Below, piece by piece: positions 31,526 to 36,820 of a stretch of 36,820 bases of DNA; the first letter of the stretch is position 1, and every line of letters starts with the position of its first letter. Made by a program: the position numbers and the translations under genes. Below the pieces are notes generated by a model, which searched no databases, had not been told where the DNA came from, and saw nothing but the letters and a program-made list of their open reading frames with translations. Source of the DNA: Bacteroidales bacterium (GTDB lineage: Bacteria > Bacteroidota > Bacteroidia > Bacteroidales > UBA1556); NCBI GenBank assembly GCA_015493685.1, contig WGCS01000016.1, positions 1 to 36,820 of the forward strand. The letters are read 5' to 3'.

Positions 31526-32497
31526 TTATTTTTTACGATTTATGGAATATTTAACTAAAGCAACTAAAGCTTCTTTATAGGGTGATTCCTCGTATATATC
31601 GAGTAACGAAAGTGCCTTATCCAAATATTCATTCATCCTTTTCTCAGCATATTCTATTCCTCCGGAATTATTAACTAAACTAATAATATTATTTATTGTT
31701 GTCTTATTGGTACTATTATATTTTATGGCAAGAATGGTTTTCTTTCGTTCTACACTCCCCATTGTTTTGAGAGCATAAATAAGGGGCAATGTCATCTTTT
31801 TCTCTTTAATATCACCGCCCACAGGCTTACCACTCTTATTGCTAGTATCAAAATCGAACAAATCGTCTCTAATTTGAAATGCAATACCCACATATTCTCC
31901 AAACGTACGCATTCTAACAACCTGTTCTTCAGTAGCATTAACCGAAGCGGCACCGGCAGCACAACAGGAGGCAATAAGGGAAGCTGTTTTCATTTTAATA
32001 ACATCGAAATACACATCCTCAGTAATATTTAAGCGGCGGGCTTTCTCTATCTGGAGTAGTTCACCTTCACTCATTTGTTTGGTGGCATAAGAGACTATTT
32101 CCAACAAATTATATTCTTTATTTTCCAATGCCATAAGCATTCCCTTGGAGAGTAGAAAGTCCCCCACAAGAACAGCGGCTTTATTTTTCCATAACGCATT
32201 AATAGAGAAGAATCCCCGACGTAAATTTGAATCATCCACCACATCGTCATGGACTAAAGTAGCTGTATGCAACAGCTCTATCAATGCGGCAGCTCTTTGT
32301 GTATGGTCGTTAGTTTTGCCATGCAATCCTGCACTTAAGAAAACAAATAAAGGCCGCATTTGCTTCCCTTTGCGTTTTACAATATAGCGAGTTATTAAGT
32401 CAAGCATTGAAATATTCGTTTTCATGCTAGCTTTAAAAGTAGACTCGAAAATTGTAATTTCCTGTTTTACAGGATATTTTATCTCATCAAAAGTCAT
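31526..32497 (-). CDS. Polyprenyl (long-chain trans-isoprenyl) diphosphate synthase
   Basis: This 323-residue enzyme extends allylic diphosphates with isopentenyl-PP to make the side chain of menaquinone or a similar quinone. The first Asp-rich motif HDDVVDD (DDxxD at 84-88) and the second FQIRDDLFDF (DDLFD at 211-215) are both intact. The GKQMRPL and LLHTATLVH segments are typical. Residues 4-5 before the first DDxxD are Thr and Ala, small side chains that fit long products. The ATG at 32495-32497 is chosen over a TTG at 32521 because the predicted transcript start (near 32526) leaves no leader for the TTG. It probably heads a unit with the MORN-repeat gene. Confidence 0.92.
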   Translation of the reverse strand: MTFDEIKYPVKQEITIFESTFKASMKTNISMLDLITRYIVKRKGKQMRPLFVFLSAGLHGKTNDHTQRAAALIELLHTATLVHDDVVDDSNLRRGFFSINALWKNKAAVLVGDFLLSKGMLMALENKEYNLLEIVSYATKQMSEGELLQIEKARRLNITEDVYFDVIKMKTASLIASCCAAGAASVNATEEQVVRMRTFGEYVGIAFQIRDDLFDFDTSNKSGKPVGGDIKEKKMTLPLIYALKTMGSVERKKTILAIKYNSTNKTTINNIISLVNNSGGIEYAEKRMNEYLDKALSLLDIYEESPYKEALVALVKYSINRKK

Positions 32498-32532
32498 ATA
32501 AACGGGTTTGCCTATTTGCAAAAATTAAAATT

Positions 32533-32540
32533 CAAAGGTA
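32533..32540 (-). promoter_or_regulatory. -7 element of the polyprenyl synthase gene
   Basis: TACCTTTG on the minus strand matches TAnnTTTG, with a predicted start near 32526 and a leader of about 29 nt before the ATG at 32497. No TTG at the -33 position. Confidence 0.5.
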
Positions 32541-32644
32541 GGTTTTTTTATCAGATGTCAGAATTCATTTTTATGGATATATTCAAGCTCGACGCCAACA
32601 ATAAGAATTATAAAGACGTCGATAACAAGAGGTTGTTTCATCAG

Positions 32645-33580
32645 CTAGGAATTGGAATTACGAAAATACTCACTCACAATAATTTTATCTTTCAGCAATT
32701 GCTTCCTCAGCTCATCAATGGTAGGAAAAGTCTTTTCATTACGAATTCTCTTGATAAACCTGACCTCTAATTTAGCTCCATAGATAAACTTATCAAAATC
32801 GAGAATATGAACTTCAATGGTTTTCTCTACTCCATTTACTGTTGGCTTAAAACCTACATTTAGCATCCCATGCAACAGTTTACCATCCAGCAGTACTTCC
32901 ACCACATATACCCCGTCAGCAGGCAACAGTTTAAGTTTGTAATCGAGCATTAAATTGGCTGTGGGGAATCCCATAGTCCTTCCTATTTTATTCCCATGAA
33001 TAACTGTTCCACACAGGCTATATTTGTAGGCTAAAAGCTTATTGGCCAATTCAATATCTCCATTCTTTATTGCTTGACGAATTTTAGTCGAACTCACTAC
33101 CACATCTTGCACATCCAATTCAGGAATTCTTTCCACTTCGATACCATAATATTTGAGCAAATGCTCCACATTCTCAAACTCACCATCCATACGTCCAAAA
33201 TGATGGTCATAGCCAATGGTCATAGCCTGCACATGAAGCTTGTCAATTAAATATTCTTTGATAAACTCACGAGCCGATTTTTTGGAGAACTCAAAGGTAA
33301 ATGGTAAAATAAGAAGGTAATCGAGACCAAGTTTTCCCAAAAGTTGAATTTTCTCTTTGGGATTATTAATTAAACGCAAATCGATAGCTCCTTTATTCAA
33401 CACAAGACGAGGATGTGGATCGAAAGTAATCAGCAACGATTTTGCATGTCGTTTTTTAGCTTCCCCAATAAGATGTTTTATCACTTCCTGATGACCGGAA
33501 TGTACCCCGTCAAAAGTGCCCATGGTAGCCACCGGCCTTCCCTTTATTTTCAAATCATCAATGGAATTAAATACCTTCAT
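32645..33580 (-). CDS. ribF: Bifunctional riboflavin kinase/FMN adenylyltransferase
   Basis: RibF phosphorylates riboflavin to FMN and adenylates it to FAD. The 311-residue protein has the nucleotidyltransferase signature GTFDGVHSGHQEVI (HxGH at 27-30), 'YLLILPFTFEFSKKSAREFI', YDHHFGRM and the VSSTKIRQAI motif of the FAD synthetase half. The flavokinase half follows with GNKIGRTMGFPTANL and a C-terminal 'EVHILDFDKFIYGAKLEVRFIKRIR'. Length is normal. It has its own promoter at 33611-33638. It is followed after 147 bp by the polyprenyl synthase gene, which has its own -7 element. Confidence 0.95.
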   Translation of the reverse strand: MKVFNSIDDLKIKGRPVATMGTFDGVHSGHQEVIKHLIGEAKKRHAKSLLITFDPHPRLVLNKGAIDLRLINNPKEKIQLLGKLGLDYLLILPFTFEFSKKSAREFIKEYLIDKLHVQAMTIGYDHHFGRMDGEFENVEHLLKYYGIEVERIPELDVQDVVVSSTKIRQAIKNGDIELANKLLAYKYSLCGTVIHGNKIGRTMGFPTANLMLDYKLKLLPADGVYVVEVLLDGKLLHGMLNVGFKPTVNGVEKTIEVHILDFDKFIYGAKLEVRFIKRIRNEKTFPTIDELRKQLLKDKIIVSEYFRNSNS

Positions 33581-33610
33581 CCTGATTTTACCTTATTAAT
33601 AATTAGGAGG

Positions 33611-33638
33611 CAAATGTACTGAAAAAAAAGAGTAACAA
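33611..33638 (-). promoter_or_regulatory. Promoter of ribF
   Basis: On the minus strand TACATTTG (plus 33611-33618) matches TAnnTTTG and TTG (plus 33636-33638) lies 17 bp upstream. Start near 33604, leader about 24 nt. No FMN riboswitch-like structure fits in this short leader. Confidence 0.6.
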
Positions 33639-33708
33639 ACTATCTCATTTTGCAGGATTTTTAGACTAATTTAGATTGGTAAAAAGAGCATTAAACTATG
33701 CTTAATAG

Positions 33709-34503
33709 TTAGTCAAAAGTAAGAGTAAGCGCAAAATTAATCCAAGTATTTTTAGCTTCTCTTCTTCCATAAACATCAAAAGGAAAAGCCAATACAATAA
33801 TATAATCCTTTCCTGTTTCAATGGTTATACCCGGATACAATGTTAGCACTTCATGTGTTCCTTCTTTACTATCCACATTTTGATATGAGGCGGCCCCAAC
33901 AAATTGAAGTTGCCTATCCCAAATATAATAACCGACATCTAGACTTAGATATAGCCCACCCTTATCTTGAGCGAATTGTTGATCTGTAAAGTGCATGTAT
34001 TCGGCAGTAAAATCGAGACTCAAATTTTTATCACTAAATAAAGAGCCTACTACTCCAATGCCTGCCTGACTAGAATTACTACCGGCTCTAAGACGCTTAT
34101 CCACAGGAGTATTCCCCAAAGGGATATTAAGACCAGCGACAGCAGCAAATGCAATATTTTTTTTCTGCATAACAACATACCTCACCCCCCATTGACTCAA
34201 TGACATATCACTAGATAAGGAAACTCCCATTTCCAAATTATTCCATAAACCGTAAGTAAATCTAAAATACATTCCCGTAAGCATTCTTAAACTATCGGAA
34301 GTGGAATAATAATTTTTTAAAACTCTATCCTGATTCCAATATTTAGAAGCCCTTGCATGAAAGAATCCTGGTTCGAATTCTACTTTTTTGTAATCCACCA
34401 CATCAACCGTTAATGAGCTCAGTTTAGAAGCCGACAGCCCTCCAATTTGCGCCATCAAGGGAGCACTTGATACTAATAATAATGCAATAATAATATTTTT
34501 CAT
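33709..34503 (-). CDS. Outer-membrane beta-barrel protein (transporter-like), function unknown
   Basis: This 264-residue protein has a signal peptide (about 1-19, LMAQ). It then has a series of amphipathic strands ('MYFRFTYGLWNNLEMGVSLSSD', 'NIAFAAVAGLNIPLGNTP', 'NLSLDFTAEYMHF', 'GLYLSLDVGYYIW', 'YIIVLAFPFDVYGRRE') and a final strand WINFALTLTFD. The pattern resembles the MetA-degradation/transporter-type barrels common in Bacteroidota. No specific function is recognisable. The ATG at 34501-34503 is chosen because the longer frame to 34578 would bury the signal peptide. The -7 element is at plus 34576-34583. No clear terminator is seen before ribF. Confidence 0.75.
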   Translation of the reverse strand: MKNIIIALLLVSSAPLMAQIGGLSASKLSSLTVDVVDYKKVEFEPGFFHARASKYWNQDRVLKNYYSTSDSLRMLTGMYFRFTYGLWNNLEMGVSLSSDMSLSQWGVRYVVMQKKNIAFAAVAGLNIPLGNTPVDKRLRAGSNSSQAGIGVVGSLFSDKNLSLDFTAEYMHFTDQQFAQDKGGLYLSLDVGYYIWDRQLQFVGAASYQNVDSKEGTHEVLTLYPGITIETGKDYIIVLAFPFDVYGRREAKNTWINFALTLTFD

Positions 34504-34575
34504 AAGCCTTAATAAATTTTCATAAAATGATGCGGAGCCATTCCAACACCCACTAATCAATTTCAATTTCAGCGA

Positions 34576-34583
34576 CAAAAATA
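34576..34583 (-). promoter_or_regulatory. -7 element of the outer-membrane barrel gene
   Basis: TATTTTTG on the minus strand matches TAnnTTTG. The predicted start near 34569 gives a leader of about 66 nt before the ATG at 34503. No TTG at -33. Confidence 0.5.
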
Positions 34584-34728
34584 AATCAAAGTGCCATTAT
34601 GAGAGTAACTACATATAGGGATTTTTGTAAAATACATCAGTATTGACCGATAAAGATGCCAGAGAGAAAAAATACTTTGAGTTTCAATCGTACAACAGTG
34701 TTTAGCAATGATTGATTCTAAACAAAAA

Positions 34729-34766
34729 AAAAAGGAAATTTTGATTTTAATCAAAATTTCCTTTTT
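34729..34766 (-). terminator. Terminator of the glutamine synthetase gene
   Basis: A perfect 18-bp inverted repeat (34729-34746 with 34749-34766) with only 2 unpaired bases at the centre. On the minus strand a U run follows (A run at 34724-34728 on the plus strand). It ends 36 bp past the stop at 34802. Confidence 0.9.
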
Positions 34767-34801
34767 CAAAGCAATACTATCGGCAAAACCATTAACGGCA
34801 C

Positions 34802-36301
34802 CTATCCACAATAGAGAAAGTCTTTAACTAAGCGGCTTAATTTTTCCTTATCAGTCTTAACTTCCTCTCTGATATTTTCATCTTTAAACTCTGCCAACGA
34901 TTGAATAATCTGATCCAATAGATCCTCAGTAAAGATAGCATGGTTCAAAAATAGTGCTTTTTGTTTACTCAATGCCATTGACGAAGCGACGCAGGAATCA
35001 GGAAGTGTCGTCAATGATTTCTCCACTTTTTCATCATCGAAGATATTAATATCAACATAAGTTTTTTCAGCTATTTTAAGGGCATCATTCATCTCAAGGC
35101 CATGCAAAGCAGATGCTGTCAGACCTGCCAACAAAAGATAAATATTAGCAGAGCCATCGGCAGCTCTATACTCCACTGTTTGTTTAAAAGAGAAATCAAC
35201 CTCCTGTTTTTCTTCCAAAGGATTTATCAATTTAGCCATATCAGAGGTTCCTGTCCATCCCAAAGGAACGCGAACTAATGTGGAGCGATTTCTATCGCCC
35301 CAACAAATATTTGTTGGCGCCTCTTGGTGAGGAACCAAACGAAAATACGAAGTAGGATTGGTGTTTCCAAACGCCGTTAATGAAGGTGCTAGATCTAAAT
35401 ATCCTGCAATTACTTTTTTGGCAGTATCATTAATCTTTCCATTATCAACCATAGCATTCTTTCCATCTTTCACCAAGCGAGTATGAATATGAAGTCCACT
35501 ACCGGCTTTTCCCTCGGTAATTTTCGGAGCAAAAGTAATACTCATCCCATATTGAAATGCCAATTGTCTCAAAATCCATTTTGCTATAACTAACTGGTCA
35601 GCAGCCTCCTCAACAGGACTGGGTAGAAATTCTATTTCATTTTGTTCATAATTGTAATCACCTAGAATAAAATTTCCCACTTCAGAATGGCCATATTTAA
35701 TATTTCCTCCACATTGAGCAATTAAATTCATCGCCTCTACCCTAAAATCTTCCTGTTTATTAAAAGGAGCTGATTCCTGATACCCCTTTTGATCATAGGC
35801 CGGAAAGAGATCTTCTTTCTCACTAATAATATAATATTCTAGCTCTCCCATTGCATGAAAATCCATGGCCGTATTCTCTTTTAAAGCCTTATTGGCCTTA
35901 TGTAGGATATAATCCGGTCCACTCTCCAAAGGAACACCATCTTTGGTAAAGAAGGTACATAAGATATCAAGACTGGGAATTTCTGAAAATGGATTTAAAA
36001 AAGCAGTGCGATAACGTGGTATTACATACAAATCACTTTCCCCCGCCTGAATATGAGAAAACAAACTAGATCCATCTACTCGCTCGCCTGCGCTGAGCAA
36101 TTCACTCAAATGTTCTTGTGAGTTAATAACAAAATTCAATGTTTTAAGGCGTCCATCTTCTGCCACATAATGGAAATTTACCATTTTTATATGATGGTCT
36201 ATGGCAAAAGTTATCAAATCTTGTTTTGTGAAATCCTTAGCTTCTTTCTCAAGATAAGAAACCAATATATTGGGTCTAAGTTTATAGTTGTTTAAAATCA
36301 T
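34802..36301 (-). CDS. Glutamine synthetase family protein (type I-like)
   Basis: This 499-residue protein of the GlnA/glutamate-ammonia ligase fold joins an amine to a gamma-glutamyl phosphate. Landmarks are RVDGSSLF (the catalytic-loop Asp and Ser), metal ligands in GELEYYI, and 'HSEVGNFILGDYNYEQNEIEFLP'. SGLHIHTRL, 'YFRLVPHQEAPTNICWGDRNRSTLVRVP' and 'EYRAADGSANIYLLLAGLTAS' follow. The metal-binding loop is HSEVGNFILGD with an insertion, and RLVPG-x-EAP is RLVPHQEAP, so it is divergent from housekeeping GSI. It could use another amine or glutamyl acceptor. I see no NLYDLP-type adenylylation site. A near-consensus -7 (TACTTTTA, plus 36398-36405) may drive it. A strong terminator follows. Confidence 0.85.
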   Translation of the reverse strand: MILNNYKLRPNILVSYLEKEAKDFTKQDLITFAIDHHIKMVNFHYVAEDGRLKTLNFVINSQEHLSELLSAGERVDGSSLFSHIQAGESDLYVIPRYRTAFLNPFSEIPSLDILCTFFTKDGVPLESGPDYILHKANKALKENTAMDFHAMGELEYYIISEKEDLFPAYDQKGYQESAPFNKQEDFRVEAMNLIAQCGGNIKYGHSEVGNFILGDYNYEQNEIEFLPSPVEEAADQLVIAKWILRQLAFQYGMSITFAPKITEGKAGSGLHIHTRLVKDGKNAMVDNGKINDTAKKVIAGYLDLAPSLTAFGNTNPTSYFRLVPHQEAPTNICWGDRNRSTLVRVPLGWTGTSDMAKLINPLEEKQEVDFSFKQTVEYRAADGSANIYLLLAGLTASALHGLEMNDALKIAEKTYVDINIFDDEKVEKSLTTLPDSCVASSMALSKQKALFLNHAIFTEDLLDQIIQSLAEFKDENIREEVKTDKEKLSRLVKDFLYCG

Positions 36302-36752
36302 CTTACTAATTTAAGGTTTATTTATTGTCAGAAATTACTTCCATCACTATTTTACGGTTCTTCCAGCTACAGAAGCAATCTACCGTTAAAAAGAGCGTAA
36401 AAGTAAGCATATTTAATTGTCAACTTATATCTGCATAAAATATATTTCACTTCAAACTCATTTATGGATAAAGAGTAAATCTCAAGCTGAATTACTAAAC
36501 AACCTCATACAGTGAAATTAACAGGCTGCATCAAGCTGCTCTTACTATATCCAATCCACAAGAATACCATATACTACAGAATTTCGGATATCAATTAGGT
36601 TATATTGACGATATTTTAATACTAAAACCCTACTCTTACCAAATTGGCATCAATATTCAGAGGTCTTTGGGCTATTTCTTATTTTGATGTGCTAGTGTTA
36701 TCTTTGCAAAATAGATTTGGAATTTAAATTACACATTAAAAATTACAGAACG
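36302..36752. other. Intergenic region with a possible gene remnant
   Basis: No intact gene is seen. On the plus strand, 36499-36684 is open for 62 codons to TGA at 36685-36687 but has no ATG and is closed upstream by TAA at 36496-36498. Its translation is protein-like (for example HILQNFGYQLGYIDDILIL). An overlapping frame just upstream (about 36450-36510, ...SQAELLNNLIQ) looks similar in quality. This may be a frameshifted, decayed gene. A -7 element for the next gene lies at 36699-36706. Confidence 0.35.
36699..36706 (+). promoter_or_regulatory. -7 element of the gene entering the right edge
   Basis: TATCTTTG matches TAnnTTTG and is followed by CAAAA. The predicted start near 36713 leaves a leader of about 40 nt before the ATG at 36753. 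Confidence 0.55.
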
Positions 36753-36820
36753 ATGATAAAAGACCCAATAGGCCTGTTGGTACCAGAGCATATACTATCA
36801 GATTTTGACTATGAAAAGAT
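36753..36820 (+). CDS. Partial gene, N-terminus only, unidentified
   Basis: ATG at 36753 opens 22 codons that run off the window (begins MIKDPIGLLVPEHILSDFDY). A good -7 element 47 bp upstream supports a real start. The 'LLVPEHIL-x-x-FD' opening is reminiscent of the N-terminal regions of some Bacteroidota transposase accessory proteins (ISAon1-type). Twenty-two residues are too few to say so with confidence. Confidence 0.45.
   Translation, partial: MIKDPIGLLVPEHILSDFDYEK

Noticed and set aside
32516-32770. 84-codon plus-strand open frame between the polyprenyl synthase and ribF genes
   Set aside because: Half of it is the antisense of ribF. It has no promoter or family resemblance.
33694-33710. 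Hairpin at the end of the outer-membrane barrel gene as a terminator
   Set aside because: Six A/T-rich base pairs overlapping the stop codon; too weak.
1-36820. tRNA, rRNA, CRISPR array, phage or complete insertion sequence
   Set aside because: Looked for along the window; no cloverleaf, direct-repeat array, integrase or transposase gene could be recognised.

Overview
This 36.8-kb window is a stretch of a Bacteroidota chromosome with low G+C. Four lines of evidence support this. Many genes are preceded by the Bacteroidota -7 promoter element TAnnTTTG, often with a TTG about 17-21 bp upstream. Shine-Dalgarno sequences are mostly absent. Outer-membrane proteins carry short signal peptides ending in an A-Q type cleavage site. 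The gene families are typical of the phylum: a TonB receptor with a carboxypeptidase-like N-terminal domain, an S46 dipeptidyl-peptidase, DUF4783 next to nadC, and the long form of QueA. A Bacteroidales/Marinilabiliales-like lineage is plausible but cannot be fixed from this sequence. Most of the window is housekeeping; no phage, CRISPR array, rRNA or tRNA was recognised.

Layout. 1-2366: leader or remnant sequence, a terminator and a DEAD-box RNA helicase (minus). 2463-6460: an HMG-CoA lyase-like enzyme (plus) convergent with a LuxE-like adenylating enzyme and Tex (both minus). 6510-13101 (plus): a small lipoprotein, then an export cluster made of a small outer-membrane barrel, a TolC-type outer-membrane factor, an HlyD-type adaptor and two ABC-2 permeases, with no ATPase gene. 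13207-17002 (plus): a VTT/DedA-like membrane protein, dnaX and a YegS/DAGK-like lipid kinase. 17042-22236 (minus): tsaB, an adenine-deaminase-type enzyme, an S46 peptidase and gpsA. 22567-23787 (plus): queA. 23775-27032 (minus): yihY, nadC, a DUF4783 protein and an MscS channel. 27165-34503 (minus): a TonB-dependent receptor, a secreted protein with 22 MORN-type repeats, a long-chain polyprenyl diphosphate synthase, ribF and an outer-membrane barrel protein. 34802-36301 (minus): a glutamine-synthetase-family enzyme. 36302-36820: decayed or non-coding sequence and the first 22 codons of an unidentified plus-strand gene.

How the genes work together. The clearest functional unit is 7422-13101, which encodes an envelope-spanning efflux or secretion machine (TolC + HlyD + paired ABC-2 permeases) whose ATPase must be supplied from elsewhere if one is used. 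The DUF4783-nadC-yihY genes form a tight operon behind a well-formed promoter. The adenine deaminase and tsaB genes also look co-transcribed; their promoter overlaps the terminator of the upstream peptidase gene.

Most interesting signals. (1) dnaX contains an A9G slippery run exactly where the short gamma-type product would end. Both alternative frames stop within a few codons. (2) The hlyD leader carries an imperfect duplication of the translation start region, two tiny overlapping ORFs and a long imperfect hairpin. (3) Face-to-face promoters lie between the luxE-like and lipoprotein genes. (4) A promoter is threaded through a terminator hairpin at about 18.85 kb. (5) The export cluster has paired ABC-2 permeases but no ATPase.
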